A stretch of 64,000 nt of DNA, from NCBI RefSeq assembly GCF_003600835.1, contig NZ_NQYC01000001.1, positions 372,001-436,000 of the forward strand, given 5' to 3'. This document shows, in pieces, positions 1 through 9,501 of the stretch (position 1 is the first letter of the stretch; each line of letters starts with the position of its first letter). The position numbers and the translations under genes were made by a program. This DNA comes from Bacillus sp. PK3_68 (GTDB lineage Bacteria > Bacillota > Bacilli > Bacillales > Domibacillaceae). Below the pieces are notes generated by a model. It was not told the origin of the DNA, did no database searches, and saw only the letters and a list, made by a program, of their open reading frames with translations.

Positions 1-218
1 TGTGAATGAATGTAGGCTTGGATAAATTTTTCTTTTCCTTCATCTACATATAACTGGAATCGCCACGGCTCTGTTAACTTATGATTGGGTGCCCACTTGG
101 CCACGTTTAATAACTCAATAATCACTTCAGGACTAATCGGTTCCTTTTTAAAAGATTTAATCGTTCTACGATTTATAATGTTTTCTTCAACAGCATTTAT
201 TCCTTCTTGATGGCTCAT
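1..218 (-). CDS. Nitroreductase family protein (N-terminal part, cut by window edge)
   Basis: Only the first 72 residues are inside the window. They read MSHQEGINAVEENII, then NRRTIKSFKKEPISPE and AKWAPNHKLTEPWRF. The R-R-T-I-K-x-F start and the A-K-W-A-P-N-H-x-x-x-E-P-W-R-F block are the FMN-binding N-terminus of the nitroreductase family, flavoenzymes that reduce nitro or quinone compounds with NAD(P)H. The start ATG has an AAGGGGG ribosome binding site 8-9 bases upstream. Substrate cannot be told from this piece. The neighbour on the other side (482) is divergent, with about 260 bases between them. Confidence 0.85.
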   Translation of the reverse strand, partial: MSHQEGINAVEENIINRRTIKSFKKEPISPEVIIELLNVAKWAPNHKLTEPWRFQLYVDEGKEKFIQAYIHS

Positions 219-481
219 CTTACACATCCCCCTTACATAGCTTTTGTAAAAGTATATGTAATTGATCGACCTACATGAAAAACATTCTCAATTACATTAT
301 TTCTTAGTATAGCATGATTGCAAGTAATCTCCTAATCATACACGCAATAGCGATAGATATAACGCTAAATCCCATCTCACTGTACGAGGATTTTCTTTTA
401 TCCGAAATTTAATTTATATAGTATTTATTCCATATATGGTAAAATTTGAATGATAAATAATTTGTTATAGGAGTGTATGTA

Positions 482-1162
482 ATGAAAAACAATCTGTGGA
501 CGAAACTAGCTGTCATTTTTTTCTCTTCAATCATGTTCATGCCCACAAGTATTGCACAAGAGACGGCTAGAGCCTCTGGACAAGAAACAAAGAAAGAAGA
601 GCCTTATATTGAAGAATATGATGCTAAAGGCAATCTAAGTAAATCCTACTCTAGTAAAGAAATTGAACTGCTTATGAAAGAAGCAAAGACATCAGAGCGT
701 TTATTAAACACAGAACCAAAAAACACTAATGAAAGTTCCTATGTTCATTTTTATGATGAAAACAATCTCTTAATAGGTTCATCGAATGCAAAAGCGGTAA
801 CAGCCCAACAAGCAGCGTTAGCAAAAGTTAAGGCTGCAGGGTATCTGGTGTATAGATATGATGAAACGACTTTCGGAAACAGTGTGACGATAGCTAGCGA
901 AAGATACTTTAAAAATCCTCAAAGCATCACCGTCACTCCAAAACAACAAGTGAATGTCCTGACCATTCAAACATACAAAGAAGGTTATTCAACACCCTCA
1001 GGAAGCATCAAGATCGGAAATTTTCGCGCCAGTGTGAATGTTCCGCTCGCGGACATCGCTCAACATGCACTCGGATCTGGCAATTATAAAATTCAACTTA
1101 TCCATAATGATACTGCAGACAGCATGACTTATCTGAATAGCGGGACCCTTTATTATCAGTAA
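482..1162 (+). CDS. Secreted protein of unknown function
   Basis: 226 residues. The N-terminus is a signal peptide: MKNNLWTK, a hydrophobic core (LAVIFFSSIMFMPTS), and a likely signal peptidase cut near residues 28-34. The mature part begins with a charged, low-complexity stretch rich in E, K and S, then a predicted beta-rich domain ending in LNSGTLYYQ. There are no cysteines, sortase motif or anchor, so release from the cell is likely. I chose ATG 482 because TAGGAG ends 8 bases before it; an upstream in-frame GTG at 473 lies inside the ribosome binding site. I do not recognise the family. Confidence 0.75.
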   Translation: MKNNLWTKLAVIFFSSIMFMPTSIAQETARASGQETKKEEPYIEEYDAKGNLSKSYSSKEIELLMKEAKTSERLLNTEPKNTNESSYVHFYDENNLLIGSSNAKAVTAQQAALAKVKAAGYLVYRYDETTFGNSVTIASERYFKNPQSITVTPKQQVNVLTIQTYKEGYSTPSGSIKIGNFRASVNVPLADIAQHALGSGNYKIQLIHNDTADSMTYLNSGTLYYQ

Positions 1163-1249
1163 AAGAAAATTAGAGCTTGTTGGGGAATGAAGTAGATAGA
1201 CAAGCAAAGGAGCACGAACGGGAACATGAGCTTTTACAATCTGTCCTGG

Positions 1250-1926
1250 TTACTTCATTCCCGGCCTTCCTAGTCCTTCTTCAATCTTCTTTCTATCTAC
1301 TTCCTCTATCCAATCGTAATAGTTCTCATACAGCGGCCGGATTCGATCTGCTTCACGAGCTATCACTTCACATCCCCGATCATCATAAACAAAGAAAATA
1401 ATATCTTTTGTCGTATTCACAAAGAAAACATCCGGATAATGAATGAAGTCCTCTCCAAACTTTGGTTTCAGCGGAAAGTCTTCGTTACATGCTGCCTTCA
1501 GTAATTCATTCATACGTATGTCCTCTCGCTTACAAAGCAATGAAAATTGCTGCCTTTCATAATCCTTCGCTTCGTCCGACTCAAACGGATAAGGATATGT
1601 TCTCACCTGAATTCGTTTTAAAGCGTTTTTACACTTCAAAAATGGTTGATAGACCTTCAGTTTTTTGGTTTGTTGCTTTTGGTTTTTGTGCTTATAAATA
1701 TTGGTTACTAGAAGCAAATCGTCCTCTCGTTCGAATAATTCATTAAAAATGGTGAAGGCTTGCTTATAGACCACTCGAAATCGTTCAAGATTGAGCCCGC
1801 CGTTCTCTTTAAATTGATAGATTTCCGTACCAAGTGAAAAATGAATGCCAATGTCCCATTGATTATAGATGCTTGGGACTAATTCGACAGGGGGAACTTT
1901 TTCTTAAGGTATTCTGCTACGTCCAT
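1250..1926 (-). pseudogene. DUF3885-like protein, frameshifted near the N-terminus
   Basis: The long frame (below 1774) encodes about 174 residues with the features of Bacillus DUF3885 proteins (NELFERED, VRTYPYPFESDE, DDRGCEVIA, LYENYYDWIEEVDR). Upstream, the same strand keeps reading as a family-like N-terminus (ELVPSIYNQWDIGIHFSLG). The natural start is ATG 1926, behind AGGAAGGAAGATGAGGA, giving MDVAEYLKKKFP. The two parts are out of frame by one base at a G run, 1890-1894 on the plus strand. One more base would restore the gene. Function is unknown. The defect may be real or a homopolymer miscall. Confidence 0.7.
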
Positions 1927-2004
1927 TCCTCATCTTCCTTCCTGTTTATCGTGTTTTACTAAGGTGTGTTTGTTTCTACATAAATAGCCGGTTTGATGAG
2001 AAAG

Positions 2005-3408
2005 TTATCCCTTGTACTTTTTTAATCTTCTCATGAATGAAGACTGGCTAATGCCTAATGCTTTCGCTGCTTTTCTTGTGGTTTTATGATGGTTGTAGGC
2101 TTGTAGGATGACTTCTTTTTCAACCTGGTCCAAGATGCCCTGTAGAGACTCTTCCATAAGATTAAGGGATAGAAGTGAGTCCGTATTTGGCCTCGTCTTT
2201 TGTTGATATTTTTTCGGAAGATCAGCTGTAAGAATTTCATCTTGTTTTGCTAAAATCACGAGCTGCTCTACTAAATTCTCTAATTCTCTTATATTTCCAG
2301 GCCATTGATAATTTCGCAGAATGTCAATCACTTCGTTCGAGAAAAATCGCGCTTTTTTATGTAATCCGTTAAATCGCGTTAAATAAAAATGCAAGAGAGG
2401 AAAAATATCTTCTTTCCTTTCTCTAAGAGGAATGATGGCAATAGGCAGAATGTTAAGGCGGTAAAATAAATCACTGCGAAAGGTGCCTTCGTCTACCATC
2501 TTCTCTAAATCACTGTTTGTTGCTGCAATGATTCGAATATTTGCCTTTTGGATTTGAGCAGCCCCTATTGGACGATACGTTTTATCTTGCAATAGCTGTA
2601 AGAGTTTAGACTGCAACGGAAGCGAAAGCTCGCTAATTTCATCAAGAAACAACGTGCCGGTTTCAGCAAGCTTTACGAGTCCTGCCTTCCCCTGCGTGTT
2701 GGCCCCTGTAAATGCCCCTTTTTGATAGCCAAACAGTTCGGATTCGATCAATGTTTCCGGAATAGCAGCACAATTTACATAAATAAATGGTTTATTATGT
2801 CTTTCGCTGAGCTGGTGAATTTTTTTGGCGGCTACATTTTTTCCCACCCCTGTTTCTCCCGTGATTAAAACAGTTGTATCGACACTCGCGACTGTTTCAA
2901 TAATTTGAGAAAGTCGAATGGATGACGGACTTTGTTCAATAAAAGGAAGCTCCTGTTGATTGAACAATTGATGTAAATGCAGTTTCCTAAATTCTTGAAT
3001 GTAACGGTTGAGAAGTGCATTAATTTCTTCAAACTCAAGCTGAGGGGTACTGGAAGCCAATTTGCTCATATCCCTGCCGTGAGCAATCACATACTTGATC
3101 TCCCCCTCTTCATCCAGAATAATATGTCCCGTAGTCATATGTTTTTTTCCGTTTACTAAGGTTTGTACCTTTGTAATCCGCTCTCCTGTTTCGATGACCT
3201 GTTTAATAATGGACGGTTGAAATACTTTCTCCTTTTCGAGTTCTTTTACATTTTTACCGATAATGTCCATTCCTTCGAACGACTCTTTGCTTGTTTTATT
3301 CATCCATAAAGTCGTCCCATTTTTATCCGCAATATAAATGGCGTCATCTAAAGAATCAAAAATTTTGAAAAAATCATTTGAGCTGATTGATATGTTTTCT
3401 GTCTTCAT
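2005..3408 (-). CDS. PAS-domain sigma-54-dependent transcriptional activator
   Basis: 467 residues with the enhancer-binding-protein layout. A PAS sensory domain (about 10-115) is followed by a sigma-54 interacting AAA+ domain (about 155-385) with Walker A GETGVGKN (184-191), the sigma-54 contact loop GAFTGA (231-236) and Walker B GTLFLDE (251-257). A Fis-type helix-turn-helix closes it (TTRKAAKALGISQSSFMRR). It resembles RocR/BkdR-type activators of amino-acid catabolism. The gene is divergent from the M20 amidohydrolase at 3675, whose promoter has a -24/-12 element, so that operon is its likely target. The PAS domain probably binds the inducer. Confidence 0.93.
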   Translation of the reverse strand: MKTENISISSNDFFKIFDSLDDAIYIADKNGTTLWMNKTSKESFEGMDIIGKNVKELEKEKVFQPSIIKQVIETGERITKVQTLVNGKKHMTTGHIILDEEGEIKYVIAHGRDMSKLASSTPQLEFEEINALLNRYIQEFRKLHLHQLFNQQELPFIEQSPSSIRLSQIIETVASVDTTVLITGETGVGKNVAAKKIHQLSERHNKPFIYVNCAAIPETLIESELFGYQKGAFTGANTQGKAGLVKLAETGTLFLDEISELSLPLQSKLLQLLQDKTYRPIGAAQIQKANIRIIAATNSDLEKMVDEGTFRSDLFYRLNILPIAIIPLRERKEDIFPLLHFYLTRFNGLHKKARFFSNEVIDILRNYQWPGNIRELENLVEQLVILAKQDEILTADLPKKYQQKTRPNTDSLLSLNLMEESLQGILDQVEKEVILQAYNHHKTTRKAAKALGISQSSFMRRLKKYKG

Positions 3409-3447
3409 TCACCATTCCCCCTTTTTTCTGTGAAAAATGAGTCTCTA

Positions 3448-3495
3448 TTGGTTCGAATTTTCACACTCCATCAAAACCTTCAAACGATCGAACCA
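3448..3495. promoter_or_regulatory. Distal inverted pair of GAACCA half-sites
   Basis: TGGTTCGA (3448-3455) and TCGAACCA (3488-3495) are exact inverted copies about 40 bases apart. They share the GAACCA core of the perfect palindrome at 3517-3540. By position they look like auxiliary binding sites for the divergent sigma-54 activator. The activator identity is inference. Confidence 0.45.
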
Positions 3496-3516
3496 TATAT
3501 AAATCAATCACAAGAA

Positions 3517-3540
3517 AATTGAACCAAATTTGGTTCAATT
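3517..3540. promoter_or_regulatory. 24-bp perfect palindrome, probable upstream activating site
   Basis: The two 12-base arms (AATTGAACCAAA and its exact complement) are centred between 3528 and 3529, about 115 bases before the predicted transcription start of the amidohydrolase operon. That is the usual place for an enhancer site of a sigma-54 activator, and the gene for such an activator starts on the other side. A further half-site (TTGAACCAAA) lies at 3643-3652, at the transcription start. Confidence 0.65.
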
Positions 3541-3615
3541 ATATATGAATCCCTTGAGAGTTTGTATTAATTTATTAAAATTTACACACTATTCTAACAT
3601 GTAAGCGATTAAAAG

Positions 3616-3632
3616 CAGGCACAGAAATTGCA
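3616..3632 (+). promoter_or_regulatory. Sigma-54 (-24/-12) promoter of the amidohydrolase operon
   Basis: The sequence aGGCAC-agaaa-TTGCA has GG at 3618-3619 and GC at 3630-3631, exactly 10 bases between them, as sigma-54 requires. Transcription should start near 3643, about 30 bases before ATG 3675. The site, the palindrome upstream and the divergent activator gene support each other. Confidence 0.85.
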
Positions 3633-3674
3633 ATATGAAAAATTGAACCAAAATAAAGAAAGGTGAGTAAAAAA

Positions 3675-4871
3675 ATGACAACTACTTTTGAACAACTCTC
3701 ATGCTTGGCTGATCACATGAAAGAAGACATGGTGCAATGGCGGCGTTATTTGCACGAAAACCCTGAATTGTCGTTCCAGGAAGAAAAGACCTCCCAATTT
3801 GTGTTCGATACTTTACAGTCCTTTGGCGGTCTAGAGGTTACTCGTCCGACAAAAACAAGTGTAATGGCCCGATTAATTGGCTCCCGTCCCGGCAAAACAC
3901 TTGCGCTCCGGGCGGATATGGATGCCTTGCCTCTTCAAGAAGAAACTAGCTATGAGTTTGCCTCTAAAAATCCAGGCATCATGCACGCCTGCGGCCATGA
4001 CGGCCATACGGCTATGCTGTTGGCGTGCGCTAAGATTTTATCCGGCTTGAAGAACCAAATTAAAGGAGAAATTCGATTTCTATTCCAACATGCCGAAGAG
4101 GTCCCGCCGGGGGGCGCTATCGAAATGGTCGAAGCTGGTGTGATGGATGGGGTTGACATGGTGATTGGTTTACATCTCATCTCGACCATGGAAGTCGGGA
4201 CATTGGCTATTAACTCCGGCCCCCTCCATCCCGCTTTAGGTAATTTTGACATTAAAATTCTAGGAAAAGGCGGACACGGCGCCTCTCCACACGAAACGAT
4301 AGACAGTTTAACCATTGCTGCCCAGGTCGTGACGAATCTGCAGCAAATTGTATCACGAAACATTGATCCGTTTGAAACGGTTGCCTTATCGATTACCAAA
4401 ATTCATGGGGGAGCTGTCGAGGGGGATACGGCTTATAATGTCATTCCTGATGCACTGGAGCTTGGTGGCACGGTGAGATGCTTTAATGAGGAGCTTTTAC
4501 ACTCCATCCCTGCTTTAATGAAACGCATCATAAAAGGAATTACGGATGCACACAGCGCAAACTATCAATTTTCATACAAACAAGGCTATCACCCTGTTGT
4601 CAATGATCAGCAAATCGCTTCCCTTGTCGAGGAAGCACTGATAGAAGCGTTTGGTGCAGAAGCAGTCCATAAAGCAAAACCGATCATGCCGGGAGAAGAC
4701 TTCTCTGAATACCTTCAAAAGGCACCTGGCGCTTATTTTTACATTGGCGCCGGAAATGAAGCAAAAGGGATCATTTATCCGCATCATCACCCACGGTTTG
4801 CCATCGATGAAGAGGCCTTGCCAATCGGGGTACAAGCCTTTCTCCATGCGGTCTTTAAATTGTTAGATTGA
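3675..4871 (+). CDS. M20 family amidohydrolase (N-acyl-amino-acid hydrolase type)
   Basis: 398 residues, a full-length cytoplasmic metallopeptidase of the M20D / IAA-amino acid hydrolase group. Members remove an acyl group from N-acylated amino acids. Visible metal-site motifs are ACGHDGHT, HAEEVPPGG and a C-terminal HHHPRFAIDEEA. A dimerization insert starts around GKGGHGASPHE. Start ATG 3675 is chosen because AAGGTGAG precedes it at the right distance; GTG 3663 lies inside that site. It heads an operon with DUF3311 and SSS symporter genes, so it probably hydrolyses what the symporter brings in. The exact substrate cannot be read. Confidence 0.9.
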   Translation: MTTTFEQLSCLADHMKEDMVQWRRYLHENPELSFQEEKTSQFVFDTLQSFGGLEVTRPTKTSVMARLIGSRPGKTLALRADMDALPLQEETSYEFASKNPGIMHACGHDGHTAMLLACAKILSGLKNQIKGEIRFLFQHAEEVPPGGAIEMVEAGVMDGVDMVIGLHLISTMEVGTLAINSGPLHPALGNFDIKILGKGGHGASPHETIDSLTIAAQVVTNLQQIVSRNIDPFETVALSITKIHGGAVEGDTAYNVIPDALELGGTVRCFNEELLHSIPALMKRIIKGITDAHSANYQFSYKQGYHPVVNDQQIASLVEEALIEAFGAEAVHKAKPIMPGEDFSEYLQKAPGAYFYIGAGNEAKGIIYPHHHPRFAIDEEALPIGVQAFLHAVFKLLD

Positions 4872-4909
4872 TTCATTCACTAGATAAATTTTCAAGAGGA
4901 GAACATGAC

Positions 4910-5116
4910 ATGAAAAACATTCACTTACTAGGCATGTTGCCATTTATCGGAATGCTCGGCGGACTTCCCTTCGCTAATAGAGAAACACCCTACGTTCTTG
5001 GAATGCCCTTTCTTCACTTTTGGATTGTTTTATGGATCGTTCTCACCTTTTTTATTATGTTAACGATCTATACATTTGATCAAAGCAATAGAGACAAGGA
5101 AGGTGATAGGGAATGA
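4910..5116 (+). CDS. DUF3311 small membrane protein
   Basis: 68 residues with two hydrophobic segments (LLGMLPFIGMLGGLPF and HFWIVLWIVLTFFIMLTIY) and a charged tail DQSNRDKEGDRE. This is the pattern of DUF3311 proteins, which in Bacillus are coded just before sodium:solute symporters and are thought to be their partner subunits. AAGAGGAGA precedes ATG 4910. The stop overlaps the next start (ATGA at 5113-5116), so the two are translationally coupled. The role as symporter partner is inferred from this conserved pairing. Confidence 0.8.
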   Translation: MKNIHLLGMLPFIGMLGGLPFANRETPYVLGMPFLHFWIVLWIVLTFFIMLTIYTFDQSNRDKEGDRE

Positions 5117-6593
5117 ATATAGCAACGATGATCATTTTGGCTTTTCTCCTTTTCTGTCTTTTTTTAGGAATCCAAGCGAAAAAAGGAAAAGAAATGAATA
5201 TGGAGCAATGGGCTGTAGGCGGCCGCGGTTTTGGCTACATGTTTGTCTTTATTTTAATGGCTGGTGAAGGATACTCTACTTTCACGATGCTTGGCGCGAG
5301 CGGTTGGGCTTATTCAAAAGGTGTCCCTGCCTATTATGTTCTCAGCTATACGGCTCTGGCATTTGCTATTGGCTACTGGCTGCTGCCGCCTATTTGGCGC
5401 TACGCGAAAGAACATAACATTGTCTCCCAACCAGACTTCTTTACCTATAAATATAAAAGCAAATCATTGGGAGCGCTGACTGCTGTCGTGGGCATTATTG
5501 CCATGATTCCTTATATTATTATCCAATTTAAAGGATTAGGCATCATTGTGTCTGAAACGTCTTATGGAACCATTTCGCCCACGCTTTCCGTTATCATCGG
5601 GATGATATGTATAACGATTTATGTAATGATATCTGGAATCCACGGTTCTGCCTGGACGGCCGTTATAAAGGATATCCTTGTATTCTTTATTATTGCCTTC
5701 CTGGGGATTTATCTTCCCTATCATTATTACGGCGGGCTGCAGCCGATGTTTGAAGCAGTCAGTGCAGCCAAACCAGATTTCCTTACTTTTTCTGAGTCTG
5801 GATTAAGTATATCCTGGTTTATTTCAACCGTTCTCTTATCCGTTCTTGGTCTTTATATGTGGCCTCATTCACTCGTTCCCGTCTTTTCCGCTAAAAATGA
5901 GAAGACCTTTAAAAAGAACGCCATTATGATGCCGGCTTATACACTCATGCTGCTGTTTGTTTTCTTTGTGGGCTTTGCCGCCATTCTCAAAGTCCCTGGA
6001 CTCGTTGGGGCCGAAGGCGATCTCGCTCTGCTCAGAATTTCTGTACAAACGTTCAGCCCTTGGTTTGTTGGATTGATTGGAGCCGCTGGATTGTTAAGCG
6101 CTCTAGTGCTAAGCTCGATTTTGCTGATGACCACTTCAACGATTTTAGCCAACAATATCTATAAATTATTTGATCCTGGCGCCAGCAGTGTTAAAGTAGG
6201 AAAAATAGCGAAGCTCTGCGTTCCGCTCGTCTCCTTACTATGCTTATATTTCACCCTGGGAAACAGTAATTCCTTAACCGTACTGTTTCTGTCGGGCTTT
6301 AGCATCGTCACACAATTGTTTCCAGCTTTTTTGCCAGTCTGTTTAAAAAGAACCCCTTCACCACACAGGGAGCATTTGTCGGCATTACCCTTGGTGTTAG
6401 CGTTGTTTTGTATACAACCATTACACAGCAGACAATGGGAACTCTTTTCCCTCACATGCCGCAGGTGATGAAAGATTTGAATATTGGTGTTTTAGCGTTA
6501 GTCATAAATATGATCTCAATGAGCATCGTTAGTGCTGTGCCGCCCAAAAATTCTTCTCTTGCTGGACAAGAAAGCAAAGAAAAAGCGATCTAA
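5113..6593 (+). pseudogene. Sodium:solute symporter (SSS family), frameshifted near the C-terminus
   Basis: The reading frame from ATG 5113 is a typical SSS transporter: many hydrophobic helices, the GRGFGYMFVFILMAGEGYST first-helix region and the W-P-H motif (YMWPHSLVPVFSAKNEK). After GFSIVTQLFPAF it turns into non-membrane sequence and stops at 6468. Adding one T to the six-T run at 6327-6332 restores a continuous membrane protein that ends with AVPPKNSSLAGQ at 6593. The protein would be about 493 residues. It probably imports the N-acyl amino acid or peptide cleaved by the M20 enzyme. The lesion could be a sequencing error. Confidence 0.8.
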
Positions 6594-6600
6594 CAAAAAA

Positions 6601-6646
6601 GCAGGATTTCTCACTCTTATTAAGTGAAAAATCCTGCCTTTTCTTA
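6601..6646. terminator. Rho-independent terminator between convergent units
   Basis: GCAGGATTT...AAATCCTGC with an inner CACTT/AAGTG pairing, followed by CTTTTCTT on the plus strand and preceded by an A run. It can serve both the symporter operon and the manganese transporter operon coming from the right. Confidence 0.85.
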
Positions 6647-6724
6647 TATAAAACATCTCATTAGAGCATAGGGAGTGGAATCTAATAATTTCAGTTTTTA
6701 TTACGATGATGAAGAAGACTTCTC

Positions 6725-7687
6725 TTATTTTTCTTCTAAATTATCAAGGATCACCTTAATGTTCGATTCCATCATCTTAATGTAAGTGTCTCCATCTTCC
6801 CCTGGCTTGCCGAGAGAGTCTGTAAACAATTTTCCGCCAATCGGCACGCCTGTTTCTTTTGAAACCATTTCCATGCTGCGCGGATCAATACTTGTTTCAA
6901 CGAATAAAACCAGCACTTTTCTTTCCTTAATTATGTCAACAATTCGTTTTACTTGTTGGGGCGTACCTTGGTTTTCTGCATTGATTTCCCAAATATAGCC
7001 AGCATCAAAATCATAGGCAGCACTAAAGTATTTGAAGGCACCCTCACTCGTTACTAAATAGCGTTTTTCTTTTGGAATTTTATTGAAATTTGCTACTGCT
7101 TCTTTGTGAAGTTCTTCGAGCTGGGCAATATATTCTTTCGCGTTTTTCTTGTATACTTCTCTATGTTCAGGATCTACTTTTATAAGAGCTTCCTTTGCAT
7201 TTTCCGCATATTTAATGCCATTGCGGATATCCAGCCAGGCATGAGGGTCCTCTTCCCCTTCCTTCCCCTTTGTCGTTAAATGTTTTGCTTCTACCCCTTC
7301 ACTAAGACGGAAAACAGGTGCATCCTCTCCGGATTTTCCAGATGTGTCTAGTAGTTTTTCAAACCAGGAGTTTCCTGCTTCTAAGTTTAAGCCGTTATAA
7401 AATATCGCATCAGCATCTGTTGCTTTTTGAATATCCAATGGCAGCGGATCATATTCATGCGGATTCGAACCTACTGGTGCTAAGCTGTGAATCTCTACAC
7501 GGTCACCGCCAATGTTTTTTACGATGTCATATAAAATGGAATATGTAGTGACAATTTGCAACTTATCATCTTTGCCACCACCAGCTGATGCTCCTGTTTG
7601 CTCTCCTGCTTTATCCCCGCTTCCGCAACCTGCAAGAACTAGAACCGCCATAACACCCGCAGCTAAAAATTTTAATAGTTGTTTCAT
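6725..7687 (-). CDS. mntA: Manganese ABC transporter substrate-binding lipoprotein
   Basis: 320 residues. Lipoprotein signal with lipobox LVLAGC (Cys21), so it is anchored outside the membrane. It belongs to the cluster A-I metal binding proteins (PsaA/ScaA/MntC). The four expected ligands are visible: H77 (NPHEYDP), H149 (DPHAWLD), E215 (TSEGAF) and D290 (LFTDSLG). The His-His-Glu-Asp set is typical of manganese proteins; zinc members have three His. It is the last gene of an ATPase-permease-lipoprotein operon. Symbols differ between species: mntA in B. subtilis, mntC in S. aureus, whose gene order matches this one. Confidence 0.92.
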   Translation of the reverse strand: MKQLLKFLAAGVMAVLVLAGCGSGDKAGEQTGASAGGGKDDKLQIVTTYSILYDIVKNIGGDRVEIHSLAPVGSNPHEYDPLPLDIQKATDADAIFYNGLNLEAGNSWFEKLLDTSGKSGEDAPVFRLSEGVEAKHLTTKGKEGEEDPHAWLDIRNGIKYAENAKEALIKVDPEHREVYKKNAKEYIAQLEELHKEAVANFNKIPKEKRYLVTSEGAFKYFSAAYDFDAGYIWEINAENQGTPQQVKRIVDIIKERKVLVLFVETSIDPRSMEMVSKETGVPIGGKLFTDSLGKPGEDGDTYIKMMESNIKVILDNLEEK

Positions 7688-7708
7688 TACTCAATCTCCC
7701 CCCGTCTT

Positions 7709-8566
7709 CTAGATTAAAGATACTTTCTTTCTTCTTGCTTTAATAAACCGCCATAACACACCCCGCTTTGGTGAAAAAGTGAATGCTGATAAAAACAGCA
7801 CAGTGGCGACTAATACAATCGTTGCACCAGAAGCTAAGTTATAAGTAAAGCTGAAATACAATCCTACAACAGACGAAATCACCCCGAGCCCTGCCGACAA
7901 GTAAAGCATGATCCACAAGCGATCGGTTAATAAGTAAGCTGTGGCCGCTGGTGTGATCAGCATAGCTACGACAAGCACGATGCCTACCGTTTGCAGGGAA
8001 GCAACAGTGACCATTGTTAACAGTGTCATCAGGAAATAGTGAATACCTTTGATTGGCAATCCATAAGCTGCCCCCATTGTCGGATCGAAGGAAGTAACAA
8101 GCAGTTCCTTGTAAAATAAATAGATAGACGCAAGAACGAAAATGCCGATTCCAAGCGTGATCCACATATCGGATGGACGAACAGCCAAAACATTGCCGAA
8201 CAATATATGATAAAGGTCTGTGCTGCTCTTCATCAACGTAATCAGGACGATCCCCAAGGCAAAAGCAAACGTGAACATAATACCGATGGAAATATCATTC
8301 TTAATGCGGCTATTCTGGCTGACAAACCCAATCGCCACAGCCGTCACCACTCCTGAAACAACGGCACCGATAAAAAAGTTAATGCCAAGCATATAGGCGA
8401 TGGCCACTCCGGGAAGAACAGCGTGGGAAATCGCATCCCCCATTAACGCCATGCCTCTTAGAATGATAAAGCATCCGACAACTCCACAAATGATTCCGAC
8501 CATAATCGAAGTTAACAAAGCTTTTTGCAAAAAACCGTATTGAATAACAGCATCAATAAATCCCAT
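7709..8566 (-). CDS. Metal ABC transporter permease (MntC/ScaB type)
   Basis: 285 residues, nearly all hydrophobic, with about 8-9 membrane segments of the ABC-3 family. The motif GMALMGDAISHAVLPGVAIA, the cytoplasmic loop that contacts the ATPase in manganese and zinc permeases, is intact. It forms the membrane channel for the lipoprotein coded 21 bases downstream. Its ATG follows the ATPase stop directly at 8566/8567. B. subtilis has two such permeases (MntC and MntD); here there is only one. Confidence 0.92.
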   Translation of the reverse strand: MGFIDAVIQYGFLQKALLTSIMVGIICGVVGCFIILRGMALMGDAISHAVLPGVAIAYMLGINFFIGAVVSGVVTAVAIGFVSQNSRIKNDISIGIMFTFAFALGIVLITLMKSSTDLYHILFGNVLAVRPSDMWITLGIGIFVLASIYLFYKELLVTSFDPTMGAAYGLPIKGIHYFLMTLLTMVTVASLQTVGIVLVVAMLITPAATAYLLTDRLWIMLYLSAGLGVISSVVGLYFSFTYNLASGATIVLVATVLFLSAFTFSPKRGVLWRFIKARRKKVSLI

Positions 8567-9309
8567 TTATGCGTGTACCCCCAATCTGTCAAGAAACGAG
8601 AACTGACCTGAGTAAGCTTTGGACAGGATGTCAGCCTGCAATACTTGATGAATGTCTCCAAACCCAATGAGTTCTTTGTTTAATAGGATAAGCTGATCAA
8701 AATAGTCATTTACTTTGCTTAAATCATGATGAACAACGAGAATCGTTTTTCCTCTTTCTCTTAATTCTTTTAAGAGGTTAATAATCGTTTCTTCACTCGC
8801 GGCGTCAATCCCCACAAATGGTTCATCAAGAAAAAAATCTGTGCTTTTTGTGCAAGAGCCCTTGCCAAGAAGACACGCTGCTGCTGACCGCCGGAGAGCT
8901 CTCCGATCTGGCGCTTGCTGAACGCTCCCATCCCGACCCTCTCCAGACATTGCAGAGCCCATTCTTTTTCTTGTTTCTTCGGTCGTTTAAACAATCCCAG
9001 CTTCGGATAGGATCCAATGACGACAGTATCTAACACTGTAATAGGAAAATCCCAGTCAATATTGCTTCTCTGGGGCACATAAGCAACCGATTTTCTTAAT
9101 TCTTTCACGCTTTTTCCATATATTTGTACATCCCCTTTATCTTTTGGTATCAAATTTAACAAGGCTTTTATTAAAGTAGACTTCCCAGCTCCATTTGGTC
9201 CGATGATCCCCACTAAAGTTCCTGGATCAATAGAAAAGCTAATGTCTTTTACTGCTTCATTTCCATGATAGGATACAAATAAATCTCTTACTGTAAGGGC
9301 ACTATCCAT
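8567..9309 (-). pseudogene. mntB: Manganese ABC transporter ATP-binding protein, frameshifted
   Basis: The first frame (ATG 9309, after AAAGGAGAATCAAG) carries Walker A GPNGAGKST, the Q-loop VPQRSNIDWDFP and the signature LSGGQQQRVFLARALAQ. Walker B and the H-loop are in another frame: FFLDEPFVGIDAASEE and ILVVHHDL. The break is the run of seven A at 8831-8837 (plus strand), one base short of restoring QIFFLDEP. Both halves are otherwise perfect, and the permease and lipoprotein are intact. A sequencing miscall is therefore at least as likely as a real mutation. If real, the transporter has no motor. Confidence 0.85.
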
Positions 9310-9405
9310 CTTGATTCTCCTTTACTTGTTTTCATAGTTACTAACAAAAAGAGTTGGCTTCTCTTTTAAAAATCCCAGGCCTCTTTTTTTGCTTGCAGAC
9401 AAAGT

Positions 9406-9422
9406 GTTTCCTTAAGGCAAAT
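9406..9422. promoter_or_regulatory. MntR-like operator, proximal
   Basis: On the minus strand this reads TTTGCCTTAAGGAAAC, which agrees closely with the B. subtilis MntR box as I recall it. It lies about 100 bases before the ATPase start. MntR is a manganese-dependent repressor of manganese uptake genes. Confidence 0.8.
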
Positions 9423-9501
9423 TTTTGAGCAAAAAAAAGATTGTTTCTAAAACTACTGTATGCAGCCATTTTAAAAATGATATATGCGTACAACCAATAA
9501 A

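Noticed and set aside
998-1262. Inverted GGGAATGAAGTA arms near 1183 and 1250 as a terminator
   Set aside because: The arms are about 55 bases apart and the right arm is coding sequence (PGMK stop). No T tract follows, so a terminator role is doubtful.
1177-1401. 74-codon frame antisense to the DUF3885 gene
   Set aside because: Antisense shadow of a conserved coding region; low-quality protein sequence and no ribosome site.
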